The notes beneath the pieces were generated by a model, which worked only from the letters and a program-made list of their open reading frames with translations, made no database searches and was not told the DNA's origin. Positions 1 through 8,553 of a stretch of 64,000 nt of DNA are shown here, piece by piece (positions within the stretch are counted from its first letter, which is position 1; each line of letters begins with the position of its first letter). Location: positions 194,170 to 258,169 of the forward strand of contig CBINGZ010000001.1 of assembly GCA_966250335.1 (NCBI GenBank), in the 5' to 3' direction. Made by a program: the position numbers and the translations under genes. This DNA is from OLB7 sp966250335 (GTDB lineage: Bacteria; Bacteroidota; Ignavibacteria; OLB7).

Positions 1-2143
1 TCCAGCGGACCGTATAGGTGATCGTCTTCACCTCGAACCCGGCAAGCGACGTGTCGCCGTGGATCGGCATCGTCGCCAGCGTGCCGGGGAGGCCGAGCCG
101 TTCGTCGGTGATCCTGAGGTTCGCCTTCGCGTAGGCGGTGCCGGAGAGATCTCTGACCGCCGGAAGCGATCCGCAGCCGTTGTAGCCGAAGGAGACCTTG
201 CCGTAACGACGGCGGAGGCCGTTCGGCGAGAAGCAGACGGGAATGTCGATCTGGGCGCTTTCGGGGATCAGGATCGGCAGCATCACCCCCTCGCCGGCGA
301 AGAACTCCTCGGTCGAGCCCCCCATCAGATCGGCGAAGGCGATCGAGTTGAGAATCGCGTCACCTTCCCCCACGTTGGTCACCGTGATCATGGAACAGAG
401 GGTATCCTTTGCCCCCGTCCTGTACCAGTAGGTGGAATCGAAGACAAGGGGCCTGTCGGCCACCAGCGCCGGCGCCGTGATCTTCATGGCGAACGGCTCG
501 CGGATGATGTTGCCGCGGCTCACGATATCGGTGATCGACTCGAACGCCCCCTGCAGCGCGTTGCAGTCCTCCACGATGAACGTCGCCCCCTGTGTCGACT
601 CCTCCAGTTTCTGGAGATAGCGTTCGGCCGCTTCCTTCTGGGTGGGGTTCGTGAAGGCGCTCAATCCCAGGCCGATGGAGAAGATCCTGACGTTCGCCGC
701 CCTGGCCAGATCGGCCAGGCGGCCGACCGGGAACCTGACCGTGTCGTTCGCCAGGCCGTCGGTGAGCAGCACCAGGACGCGGTTGGCGACCGGGCTCTTG
801 GCGAGCGTATCGATCATGTTGCTGATCGCGATCCCCGTCTCCGTGCCGGAGACCGTGGTCGTGATGGTGGTGTTCACCGCCGACTGCGCCTGCGCCCTGG
901 TGGCGTCGGTCACATTGACCAGATGGAAGAAGTGATCGACGAAGGGGGAGGCCGGGGTCCCGCTGTAGCGGCTGATGGCGATCTGATCCTGGATGCCGAC
1001 CGAAGGGAGATAGAGAAGCGTCTTCTCCAGGAAGTTCTCGGCCTGGATGCGCGCCTGGTCGAGCCGCATCGGCTTGGAGGTATCGCAGTCCATCGTGACC
1101 TTCATGCTGTTGCTCACGTCGATCACCAGACCGAAGGCAATGGAGGTCCGGGTGTTGCTTTCGATGATGAGCGTATCGCGGAGCATCCCCCGCTGCGTGC
1201 TGTTCAGGCAGACCCGAAGCCGCCGCTCGCCGTTCTGCTCGACAAGGAACGGGGTCGGCGGCGGAGGGGTGAGGGTGTAACCGTAGGTCCCCTGCGCCCA
1301 CCGGACCGACTCGATGTTCAGCGTGGCATTGCCGACGTTGGAGAGGGTCACCTCGGTACAGCGCGAGACATCGCACGGGATCTGTTCCACGTTGACCGGA
1401 TTGAACCCCTGCTTGCTGGAGCGGAGGACGGCGCCGGTGCCGATCAGATCGGTGGAACCGTTCAACCCGATCTGGACCTCGGCCGCGCACCCCGATTTCA
1501 CCGGCACCGCCACGGAAAAGACCCCGTTCTCGGTCGGCTCGTACGAGAAATCGAGCCGCAGGGAATCTCCCGGCGGGATAACGACGGGGAGGATCGTCAG
1601 AAGACGGAAGGGAGGGGGAACGGCGATCGCTCCCGGAGAAAGGGTCAGCCCCCGCTCGCCGTTGTTCTTCACCTGCATCGAGAGCGCGGCGACGTTCGCC
1701 GGGTTGGTGCGGGGGAAGTTCAGCACGCTCGGCTCAAGGCTGATATCGGGCCCGATCCCGCGTCCGGTCAACCGCACGCGGAGCGTGTCGATATCGCCGG
1801 AGTCCGATTCGATCACCACGTAGAGGGAGTCGCTGATCGTCCCGCGGCGTTGCGGCCGGAAGCAGACCGGGAGCGTACGGACGGTTCCGGGGCGTATCGT
1901 GTCCGGAATCGTCGGGCTCGGCTCGACCAGATAGCTGAGGCCGTCCCGGAACTGGAGAAGGGAGATCCACTTCACCACCGTATCGCTGTTCGTGACCGTC
2001 AGCGAGTCGCAGTAGATGGAGTCGCACGGTACGTCGGGAAAGGTTATCAGCAGTTTCTCCTGCGCCGACAGGCGGGCGCCCGGAAGCAGCAGGAGAACAA
2101 GAAGGGCAGAGGCAAGGAGCAGGCGTGTCGCAATATCTCTCAT
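1..2143 (-). CDS. Secreted VWA-domain protein with choice-of-anchor (ASH-like) repeats, C-terminus off window
   Basis: The minus frame is open from the ATG at 2141-2143 to the window edge (714 codons read, no stop), so the C-terminus is missing. The N-terminus is a signal peptide (hydrophobic residues 8-21, cleavage near LSAQ). Residues ~30-335 hold repeated choice-of-anchor/ASH-like beta sandwiches with the usual 'FRP' and 'LSNVGNATLNI' signatures. A von Willebrand A domain follows, with the MIDAS motif DVSNS at 342-346 and LLTDG near 460. After ~residue 560 ASH-like sequence resumes. ASH/T9SS proteins of this type in Bacteroidota are exported; a C-terminal sorting domain probably lies beyond the edge. 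A 721-codon antisense frame covers it but has no protein-like features. The ligand is unknown; surface adhesion is an inference. Confidence 0.85.
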   Translation of the reverse strand, partial: MRDIATRLLLASALLVLLLLPGARLSAQEKLLITFPDVPCDSIYCDSLTVTNSDTVVKWISLLQFRDGLSYLVEPSPTIPDTIRPGTVRTLPVCFRPQRRGTISDSLYVVIESDSGDIDTLRVRLTGRGIGPDISLEPSVLNFPRTNPANVAALSMQVKNNGERGLTLSPGAIAVPPPFRLLTILPVVIPPGDSLRLDFSYEPTENGVFSVAVPVKSGCAAEVQIGLNGSTDLIGTGAVLRSSKQGFNPVNVEQIPCDVSRCTEVTLSNVGNATLNIESVRWAQGTYGYTLTPPPPTPFLVEQNGERRLRVCLNSTQRGMLRDTLIIESNTRTSIAFGLVIDVSNSMKVTMDCDTSKPMRLDQARIQAENFLEKTLLYLPSVGIQDQIAISRYSGTPASPFVDHFFHLVNVTDATRAQAQSAVNTTITTTVSGTETGIAISNMIDTLAKSPVANRVLVLLTDGLANDTVRFPVGRLADLARAANVRIFSIGLGLSAFTNPTQKEAAERYLQKLEESTQGATFIVEDCNALQGAFESITDIVSRGNIIREPFAMKITAPALVADRPLVFDSTYWYRTGAKDTLCSMITVTNVGEGDAILNSIAFADLMGGSTEEFFAGEGVMLPILIPESAQIDIPVCFSPNGLRRRYGKVSFGYNGCGSLPAVRDLSGTAYAKANLRITDERLGLPGTLATMPIHGDTSLAGFEVKTITYTVRW

Positions 2144-2555
2144 GAACCATCTCCAGTGAAGGAAATGCGGGGAGCGAGCCCCAGGGAAGGGACCGCGATT
2201 CGGTCGCACGGCGGATTCGGATAAAGAAGATACTCTTATCCGCTCCCTCCGCCAATATGAAGATTTGTCTACATCGTCCGTAGCGGCCGAATCGGGCCGT
2301 ATGGACGAGGTATCTCTACAATGACCGCCATACCCCCACTTTAGTCACATCCGGTCGGAACCGTCTCTCCGTTTGTCGGTACTCAATTTTTACTCAGTCG
2401 AGATCGTTGTGATTGCGATACGACAGAGATATGTTTCCTCCAGGCAACGCGCATGAGACGGGCAGGTGCGCGGGGCATCCAATCATTCTCGATTTCAGGA
2501 GGAACGTATGCCCGTCAGACGCATCGATTCCCGATCTATATGCAGGGAGAAAGCC
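2144..2555. other. Divergent intergenic region, no gene seen
   Basis: This is the spacer between the leftward VWA protein and the rightward small secreted protein. It is less GC-rich than its flanks and must hold both promoters, but I see no convincing TAnnTTTG or -35/-10 pair, RNA gene or strong inverted repeat. Confidence 0.4.
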
Positions 2556-3329
2556 ATGAAGGTATCTGCGCTGATCATGATATCGGCCCTGCTGACAACA
2601 GCTCAGAGTACGGGGCAGGGACGCGTCCTCTTTTCCATGCGCGACTGGAACTGCCCGGATGTCGGGGTCGTCGATCTGATCGAGGACGAGACGACGGGAA
2701 AACGCTACTGGCATGTTATCGGATGCGACGGCTCCACCGGCCTCTACCCCGACCAGGAGATCATCGGTGGAGAGCCCTCTCCCTACTCATCGACCGGGCA
2801 TGTCGTACAACGACCTCTGACGCCCCGACCCTCCCCGGAGCCTTCCGGAAACTTCTGGTCGATCCTCCGTCAGGGAGCTTCGATCACGACCCCGAACAGG
2901 GTGATCGGCGTCCGCCTGATCGAAGCGACGGGAGGGCGGGAACACTGGGCGCGCACCTTCATCGACCCGGCCGAGAAGATCTACTACGAGGGCCTCCGGT
3001 GGCACGAACAGAATCCCCTGATGGTCCGTGAACGCTTCAGAAATCTCGATCTCTCTCCCGGGATGCGGGAGGAGATGAGTTGGGTCACCACGACCGCGCC
3101 CACCTTCGTCCTCCTCCCCGACGGCTCGAACGCCGCCGAAGGGGTGAAGCCTCATCATCAGGGGAATGGGGAAGGCGCTGGCGATGCCGATCGTCCGGTA
3201 GACGTTCATCGAAAAGAATCTCATAAACCTTTCAAACGGAGTCGTCATGGGCTATCCGAGGTGTATCGCTGTCGGCCTGCTGATCCTGCTGGCGGAAGAT
3301 GTTCGGGGGCAAACCTGTGCGGAGTGTGA
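2556..3329 (+). CDS. Small secreted protein of unknown function, probable frameshift near its 3' end
   Basis: The ATG at 2556 follows AGGGAG and opens a clear signal peptide (MKVSALIMISALLTTAQS), so it is preferred over in-frame ATGs at 2466 and 2508. The mature part (VLFSMRDWNCPDVGVVDLIED...) matches no family I recognise. As given, the frame stays open to 3329 and overlaps the next gene by 83 bp, and its last ~65 residues are low-complexity and unlike the rest. Removing one base near 3148-3152 instead gives a natural end, VSLIIRGMGKALAMPIVR, stopping at TAG 3199-3201, just before the next ribosome-binding site. I therefore think the true product ends at 3201 and that a frameshift (real or a sequencing error) is present. 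It lies 5' of a T9SS cargo gene. Confidence 0.55.
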   Translation: MKVSALIMISALLTTAQSTGQGRVLFSMRDWNCPDVGVVDLIEDETTGKRYWHVIGCDGSTGLYPDQEIIGGEPSPYSSTGHVVQRPLTPRPSPEPSGNFWSILRQGASITTPNRVIGVRLIEATGGREHWARTFIDPAEKIYYEGLRWHEQNPLMVRERFRNLDLSPGMREEMSWVTTTAPTFVLLPDGSNAAEGVKPHHQGNGEGAGDADRPVDVHRKESHKPFKRSRHGLSEVYRCRPADPAGGRCSGANLCGV

Positions 3330-4287
3330 TGCACGGCAGGATTTCTCCGACCTGACGATGAAGGTCGGCGGGACGAACGTTACGGTGCCCGGATCGAAAA
3401 GCGGCGCGTACTACAACTTTACGATGAACTACGAATATGGCGTAGTCTCCTACATAGCCACCGAGTTCAGGAAGAATACATCCGTTATTCACCTGAACAA
3501 CTGGTGCAGCCATAAAACAACGAGGAATCTCGATGTAGCGGACTTGACCGATTCGAGCAGAACGGAAAATATTCTGCTTGCGACCGGTGATCTCCTCTCC
3601 TTTTATCGAGAGTTCGGATGGTATGACCCCGTGAACTCGACAAGAACACCGAACGGATATTATGCGGAGGATAGCCTCGATTATGCCGTCGAGCTGGTAC
3701 ATGCCGCCACCGGAGCGCGGCTGGCGCTGCTCGACAGTTTCGGGGTGCTGAAAAAGGTTCCGGCGGGATATCCATCGTTGCACGGCACAAGGCCGATCTT
3801 TGCGAAGGTTGAATACATTGTTCCTCCCCCATACAACGGCATGACAGCGTTCATCAGAGTGAGACTATACTCCCGTGGAAACGGCCCATACTATTTCGTT
3901 CGCCGGGATGGGGTCTCAACCGATTTATCGGGGCGGTTGAACGATGCCGAGATTATATCGCACGTAGCATCATTCGGCGGAGGGTTGAAGCCGGTAGTCC
4001 AGGGCTCATCGATAGTGGAAAAGAGCGATGCGGTGAAAACATTCACCGTGTTCCCGAATCCCGCAACGTCCGGCGTTGAAATATCGGTAGAGCTTACCCT
4101 GTCCGACGATCCGGTCACGGTCGCCATCTACGATGCCGCCGGGTCGCTGGTATTTATGCCGGTGCTCGGTTATGTAGGATCCGATATTCGCGTACATCAT
4201 GACTTCGAATCGGCCGGATGGTATACCGTCGTGGTATATCGTGATGGTGTGCCGGTTGCAAGCAGGGCTGTTCAGATACTCAACTAG
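3247..4287 (+). CDS. Secreted protein with C-terminal T9SS sorting domain
   Basis: This 346-residue protein starts at ATG 3247, with GGAG five bases upstream. It has a signal peptide ending near VRGQ. The body (Cys-containing TCAECDARQ, then beta-rich sequence) is not a family I can name. The last ~85 residues are a type A T9SS sorting domain: an FPNPATSG start, a VAIYDAAGSLV strand, a GWYTVVVY strand and a final VASRAVQILN. T9SS cargo is moved across the outer membrane and released or anchored at the surface. Local GC is lower than in the neighbours. It sits between two other small exported-protein genes, and the downstream gene begins after only nine bases, suggesting cotranscription. Confidence 0.75.
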   Translation: MGYPRCIAVGLLILLAEDVRGQTCAECDARQDFSDLTMKVGGTNVTVPGSKSGAYYNFTMNYEYGVVSYIATEFRKNTSVIHLNNWCSHKTTRNLDVADLTDSSRTENILLATGDLLSFYREFGWYDPVNSTRTPNGYYAEDSLDYAVELVHAATGARLALLDSFGVLKKVPAGYPSLHGTRPIFAKVEYIVPPPYNGMTAFIRVRLYSRGNGPYYFVRRDGVSTDLSGRLNDAEIISHVASFGGGLKPVVQGSSIVEKSDAVKTFTVFPNPATSGVEISVELTLSDDPVTVAIYDAAGSLVFMPVLGYVGSDIRVHHDFESAGWYTVVVYRDGVPVASRAVQILN

Positions 4288-4296
4288 GAGGTATGT

Positions 4297-4460
4297 ATGA
4301 AGCGTTTCGGGTTATCGGTCTTCATTGTCGCGTTGCTCTCGATCGTGGGACATCACACAGCTTCCGCGAGAATGGCCTACCAGGGTGGAGAAGGGGGGTG
4401 CGGGAGCGGAACCGGTCCGGGGCGGAGATCTGCGAGACCGATCTTCACTGCATGGATTGA
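4297..4460 (+). CDS. Short secreted peptide, frame interrupted at a G6 tract
   Basis: A perfect AGGAGG five bases before ATG 4297 and a clean signal peptide (MKRFGLSVFIVALLSIVG..TASA) show that a translated, exported product starts here. The uncorrected frame runs through two transcription-terminator-like hairpins and on over the next gene in antisense, which is implausible. Adding one G to the run at 4393-4398 gives a 54-residue product ending VRERNRSGAEICETDLHCMD with TGA at 4458-4460, immediately before the first hairpin. I report that reading. The mature peptide would be ~30 residues with two Cys. Function is unknown. It is probably cotranscribed with the T9SS protein ending at 4287. Confidence 0.45.
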
Positions 4461-4472
4461 TAGAGGGCGTGC

Positions 4473-4516
4473 CGACAGGCCGGGAACCAATTACGATCGC
4501 TGTTCCCGGCCTGTCG
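4473..4516 (+). terminator. Perfect 15-bp inverted repeat, possible terminator
   Basis: Bases 4473-4487 (CGACAGGCCGGGAAC) pair perfectly with 4502-4516 around a 14-base loop. There is no T-run after it, so it is either a weak or factor-assisted terminator or a stabilising 3' hairpin for the small-peptide operon. Confidence 0.45.
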
Positions 4517-4544
4517 TTGCTGGAGAACGCCCGGACACGGAAAA

Positions 4545-4571
4545 GGCCGGAAGCAAATGCTTCCGGCCTTT
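4545..4571. terminator. Bidirectional intrinsic terminator
   Basis: GGCCGGAAGCA (4545-4555) pairs with TGCTTCCGGCC (4558-4568), flanked by AAAA on the left and TTT on the right. It lies between convergent genes, the secreted peptide (+) and the metallopeptidase ending at 4649 (-), and can serve both. Confidence 0.8.
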
Positions 4572-4648
4572 CATCATTATCTCGATTGTCTCAGACCGAT
4601 ATTTCCTGATCCCTCTCGAACGAGATGCAGGAGATTCCCCGATCCCTA

Positions 4649-6445
4649 TTACTTCACGATCACCACCGACCGCGCGGCCGAGGCATCCCCCTGGGTCAGA
4701 CGGAGCAGATAGACTCCCGTCGCCAGCGGAGCGGCATCGAGACGAATCTCATGCTCCCCCGGCTCATAGCTCGCACCGTCGACGATCGAGCTGACCATCA
4801 GGCCGCGCGTGTCGTAGAGCCGGAGCGAGACCGGAGCGTTCCCCACGCTGCTGAACCTGATCGTCCCCTCGGAGATCATCGGGTTCGGAAGGGCGTCGAC
4901 ATGGAAGCCTCCCTGCGCCGTCGTGACGTTCTCTACACCCGTCGCGGCGACGAACTCGTTGGTGACCGTCACGGTCTGCCGGCGTCCCTGCATGTTCACG
5001 ATCGCGAGCACGATCTTCCTGTAGGGGACCTCACCGGTCAGGGTATGATTCTCGCCCGCGGCAAGCTCGCGGATCTCGTCCGGCGCGCCGGAGTTCCCTT
5101 CCTTCCAGAACATCGCCATCACCGCGTAGTCGCGGGTCCCTGCCGTCTTCACCCTGATGACGCCGGGGAGCGTGTAGGCGTAGTACTTGATGCCGAACGG
5201 CTCCATCTCGGCCGAGGCGCTCTCCGGGAAGTTCTGCCGGACGTAGCTCGTCGTCAGCGCCCGTCCGCTGTTGGGACTGAGGACGAAGCCGTAGCGGGGA
5301 TCGTCCGGGTTCTTCTGCACATGGTTGGCGACGGCGAAGTTCTTGAACGTCTCGCGCCAGGTGATATCGGTGCGGCCGATCGCCTTCAGCGCCTCGTCGA
5401 CTCTCCCCATGCTGTCCTTCTTGGCACCGGCCAGCTCGTAGAGGAACTTCTCGCCGTACTGCTCGCTCAGATAGTGGACCCAGGTCATGGCGCGGGTGTA
5501 ATCCGCCAGAAGATCGGCCGTTCCGTTGGCCGCGTTGCTCCAGCGGAAGAAGTTCACATTGGTGTTCTTGTAGTAGCCGTCGTCCCTTCTGTCCTGATAT
5601 CCGTTCAGAATGCTCGCAACCTCGCTGCACCCCTCGTTGATGAAGAGGAGGCTGTTCCTCTTCCGCGCATAATGAATCAGATGCTGGTACTCGTGGGCGA
5701 TCGTGCTGAGGAGTCTCTTCATTCCCCCCTCAAGCCCCTCCTTCGAGTCGATGTAGAGGAGGTTCATGCCGTTGGAGATCGGCTGTTCCGCCGGGTCCAT
5801 CTGGTCGGTGGGGGAGAAGAAGCCGAGGATGTTGCCGCCGTCGGTCTGGCCGTCCTGGATGTCGAACATCAGGAAGTCGGTGACCCTGTCCTCTGAGAAG
5901 GCGTTGACCGGCGGGATGCCGAACACATCCTGATCGTTCTCGATGATCCCTTTCGCCTTATCACGCGAGCCGGCCCCCGTGAGCGAATCGAGCGCCGATG
6001 AAAGCTCGGCGACCACCGACGGGGAGATACGGGTCGTGTCGCTCACGTCGATCCAGAGCCTGAAGCTCCGTCCCGTCACGGCCAGAATCCCCTTCGTCTG
6101 CTGAAGCGAGCTGGTCGTGTAGTTGAAGTTGAGGAACGTGCGGACCATCTCTCCGTTCAGTTCGCTCATCGTGCGGGCGCCGGACTTGGCGCTGTTCATG
6201 ATCGAGCGATAGAGAGTCGGATCGTTCTTGGCGGTCCTGGTCAGAACCTCGGCCGGATCGAACGAGCTCATCAGATCCGTTCCGCACAGAGCTGCGCGGG
6301 AGGGATGATCGTGAGCTTCGTTGACCTCCTCGACGTCGTCGCTCTGGGCGACGGCACTCGAGACCAGGACAAGAATCATCAGAGCGCGAAGCGGGAAGCG
6401 TGAGAAGAGTTTCGGCATGTTCGAGTCGTTCCGCGTGTCGTTCAT
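4649..6445 (-). CDS. Secreted HExxH metallopeptidase (M30/hyicolysin-like) with T9SS sorting domain
   Basis: The 598-residue precursor carries a signal peptide (PLRALMILVLVSSAVAQ). The start may instead be ATG 6418, which places the signal nearer the N-terminus. A zinc-peptidase motif AHEYQHLIHY is followed by FINEGCSE, the arrangement of M30-type gluzincins (HExxH plus a downstream Glu). The C-terminus is a T9SS sorting domain (LPNPMISEGTIRFS, LRLYDTRGL, GVYLLRLTQG, final VVIVK). Expected role: an extracellular zinc endopeptidase delivered by T9SS; substrates are unknown. It is a clear paralogue of the next upstream gene (6790-8553), same strand and same architecture, so the pair arose by tandem duplication. 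Confidence 0.8.
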   Translation of the reverse strand: MNDTRNDSNMPKLFSRFPLRALMILVLVSSAVAQSDDVEEVNEAHDHPSRAALCGTDLMSSFDPAEVLTRTAKNDPTLYRSIMNSAKSGARTMSELNGEMVRTFLNFNYTTSSLQQTKGILAVTGRSFRLWIDVSDTTRISPSVVAELSSALDSLTGAGSRDKAKGIIENDQDVFGIPPVNAFSEDRVTDFLMFDIQDGQTDGGNILGFFSPTDQMDPAEQPISNGMNLLYIDSKEGLEGGMKRLLSTIAHEYQHLIHYARKRNSLLFINEGCSEVASILNGYQDRRDDGYYKNTNVNFFRWSNAANGTADLLADYTRAMTWVHYLSEQYGEKFLYELAGAKKDSMGRVDEALKAIGRTDITWRETFKNFAVANHVQKNPDDPRYGFVLSPNSGRALTTSYVRQNFPESASAEMEPFGIKYYAYTLPGVIRVKTAGTRDYAVMAMFWKEGNSGAPDEIRELAAGENHTLTGEVPYRKIVLAIVNMQGRRQTVTVTNEFVAATGVENVTTAQGGFHVDALPNPMISEGTIRFSSVGNAPVSLRLYDTRGLMVSSIVDGASYEPGEHEIRLDAAPLATGVYLLRLTQGDASAARSVVIVK

Positions 6446-6789
6446 GGAAAGGGAAACCGGTCGTTCGCCGGACGGCGCTTTCTAGAAGAGTCAGGGCTGG
6501 AAACGTTTTCCTAACGGTCGTCGTGTAAATCTAACAATTCGATACCTGCCGGAGTGAAACATATTGCTCGATGTTGCGATAGCAACCCGCTTTCGCCTTT
6601 CCGTCGCCGACCGCCCGATCGGCTCCCTCTCTCCCTTTTGACGTAGCTATCGTGGTCGGATTGCGTTCTCGACCGCCGGGCAAGCCGTATGAACCGGCCC
6701 TGAACGATATCTACCGGCACAAAAAGCCCCCTGTCCCCACATCGGGAACAGAGGGCTTTCTCTTCGTCTTCAGGCCGCGGATACGGTCG
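6446..6789. other. Spacer between tandem metallopeptidase genes
   Basis: It contains the terminator of the upstream paralogue (near 6725-6757) and presumably a promoter for the downstream one. The part from ~6490 to 6660 is richer in A and T. No further gene or RNA is evident. Confidence 0.4.
6725..6759 (-). terminator. Intrinsic terminator of the 6790-8553 gene
   Basis: On the minus strand the arm AGCCCTCTGTTCCC (6757-6744) pairs, with two mismatches, with GGGGACAGGGGGCT (6738-6725). It is followed by TTTT, about 30 bases after the stop of the metallopeptidase gene. Confidence 0.7.
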
Positions 6790-8553
6790 TTACTTGACCA
6801 CCACGATCGACGTGCTCACCGCGTGCTCGTTCTGCGTCAGGCGCGCCAGATAGACGCCGTTCGGCAGATCGGAGAGATCGGAGGTGATCGTATGCTCTCC
6901 CGACTCGTACTGCCGACCGTCGATGAGGGTGCGCACCAGGGCGCCGCGCGAATCGTAGAGACCGAGCGTCAGCGGCGCCGGAGCCGCCGTCGTGAAGGTG
7001 ATGCTGGTGATGGTGCTGACCGGGTTCGGCGCAACCGTCGCCATGCTCAGGCCCGATGCAGCGGCCGCCGCGTCATCCACGCCGAGCGTCTGCAGAGCGG
7101 CCGTCCACTTCACGTTCCGATCGACTCCGCTCATGTTGATCACCGCCAGAACGATACGGACGTAGGACTGGCTGGCGGCCGAGAGGAGATGATCGGTGTC
7201 GGGCGTCAGCTCGCGAATCTCGGCATCGTCGCCGATCTTCTTGTACATCATCGCGACCACCGCGAAGTCACCGTCATTCGTGAAGTTGAGCTTCAATCCG
7301 CCGGGGGGCGTCTTGTACATGTAGTACGCGATGCCGAACGGCTTCAGGTTGGTCGTCATGTTCGCCGTCACATCCCCCGACTCGAACGTCTGGGTCATCT
7401 TCGGACGGCTGGCGGTCGGACGCTTGATGAACGCGAACTCGGGGGCTGGAGCCTCACCGGCGGTCACGTAGAGAGCCGCGGCGAAGTTCTTGAAGATCTG
7501 CCGCCACTCGATATCGGTCCGGCCGATCTTCTGCAGCGCGTCGTTGACCCGGTTCATGCTGTCGGCGGTCGAACCGACCAGTTCGTACAGATACTGGTCG
7601 CCGAACCGCTCGCTCAGGTAGTGGGTGAAGGTCAGGGCGCGGGTGTAGTCCTTCAGGATCTCCTGCGGCTGATTCCTGTCGCGCGACCAGCGGAAGAAGT
7701 CGATGTTGGGCTCATCCATATAGAGAGCGTCCGTGCGGCTGTAGTAGCCGTTGCGGATGCTCGCTTCCTCGCTGCATCCCTCGTTGAAGAAGGTGAGCGT
7801 GTTCTTGTTCCTGTTGTAATGGATCAGATGCTGATACTCATGGGCCAGGGTTCCCATGATGTTGTTGATGTTGCCGATCGAGTTGATATCGATGTAGAGG
7901 ATGTTCATCCCGTTCGAGGCCGGGTTCGTGACCGGGTCCTGCTGATCGATCGGCGAGAAATATCCTTCCACGCTCGCGCCGGAGGGAATGCCGTCGCGGA
8001 TGTCGGTCAGCAGGAAGTCGGTGATCGTCGTGGAGATCGGCAGATCGAACCTGTTGAGCGGCGGCATGCCGAAAACTTCCTGATCGTTCTCCAGAATCCC
8101 CTTCTCGATATCACGGGAGCCGTTGACCGTGGAGCTGTCGAGATACTTGGCGAACTGAAGCACCTTGCTCTCCGACACTCTGTCCAGCTCATTGATATCG
8201 CACCAGAGGCGGAACCTGATCCCGGTGTAGAGCAGAGCGCTCGTCACCATCTTGTACTGGTTCAGGTCGTAGTTGTACATCTTGAAATCGAACTCGACGT
8301 CACTCTCCGCGCCGAACACGCGCGCGGGCTCATACTTGCCGCTGGAGTGTGCGATGATGCGCTGATAGAGAGCGGGGTTGTATCGGGCCGTGTTCTCAAG
8401 TGCCTGTCGACTGTCGACATTACCGAGGATCGACATGCCGCACAGGGCCGCGTCCGTTCCGTGATCCTCATGCTCGATCCCCTGCGCCGACGCAGCGGAC
8501 GACCCGACGACCAGGATGGAGGCGAATGCCAGTAAGTAGCGGAAAGATGTCAT
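6790..8553 (-). CDS. Secreted HExxH metallopeptidase (M30/hyicolysin-like) with T9SS sorting domain, paralogue 2
   Basis: The ATG at 8551-8553 begins a signal peptide (MTSFRYLLAFASILVVGSSAASAQ). The frame stays open far upstream but nothing there looks coding. The 587-residue product has the same layout as its neighbour: an N-terminal EHEDHGTDAALCG segment matching the neighbour's HDHPSRAALCG, then AHEYQHLIHYN with FFNEGCSEEAS about 20 residues later (zinc ligands and a probable third ligand Glu), and a C-terminal T9SS sorting domain (VAPNPVSTITSITF, LGLYDSRGALV, GVYLARLTQ, final IVVVK). It is predicted to be an exported zinc peptidase. Both proteases share a His/Asp-rich N-terminal segment after signal cleavage. 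Why two diverged copies are kept is not visible. Confidence 0.8.
   Translation of the reverse strand: MTSFRYLLAFASILVVGSSAASAQGIEHEDHGTDAALCGMSILGNVDSRQALENTARYNPALYQRIIAHSSGKYEPARVFGAESDVEFDFKMYNYDLNQYKMVTSALLYTGIRFRLWCDINELDRVSESKVLQFAKYLDSSTVNGSRDIEKGILENDQEVFGMPPLNRFDLPISTTITDFLLTDIRDGIPSGASVEGYFSPIDQQDPVTNPASNGMNILYIDINSIGNINNIMGTLAHEYQHLIHYNRNKNTLTFFNEGCSEEASIRNGYYSRTDALYMDEPNIDFFRWSRDRNQPQEILKDYTRALTFTHYLSERFGDQYLYELVGSTADSMNRVNDALQKIGRTDIEWRQIFKNFAAALYVTAGEAPAPEFAFIKRPTASRPKMTQTFESGDVTANMTTNLKPFGIAYYMYKTPPGGLKLNFTNDGDFAVVAMMYKKIGDDAEIRELTPDTDHLLSAASQSYVRIVLAVINMSGVDRNVKWTAALQTLGVDDAAAAASGLSMATVAPNPVSTITSITFTTAAPAPLTLGLYDSRGALVRTLIDGRQYESGEHTITSDLSDLPNGVYLARLTQNEHAVSTSIVVVK

Noticed and set aside
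59..2224. 721-codon open frame on the + strand
   Set aside because: Arg/Asp/Gly-rich antisense of the minus-strand VWA/ASH gene; no signal, domain or ribosome-binding support.
4297..4794. 165-residue reading of the small secreted protein
   Set aside because: It runs through two hairpins, one a clear terminator, and across the 3' end of the convergent metallopeptidase gene; a one-base correction gives a better 54-residue product.
4625..8535. Two long + strand frames opposite the metallopeptidase genes
   Set aside because: They are exact antisense of genes with signal peptides, HExxH motifs and T9SS tails; their own products are low-complexity.
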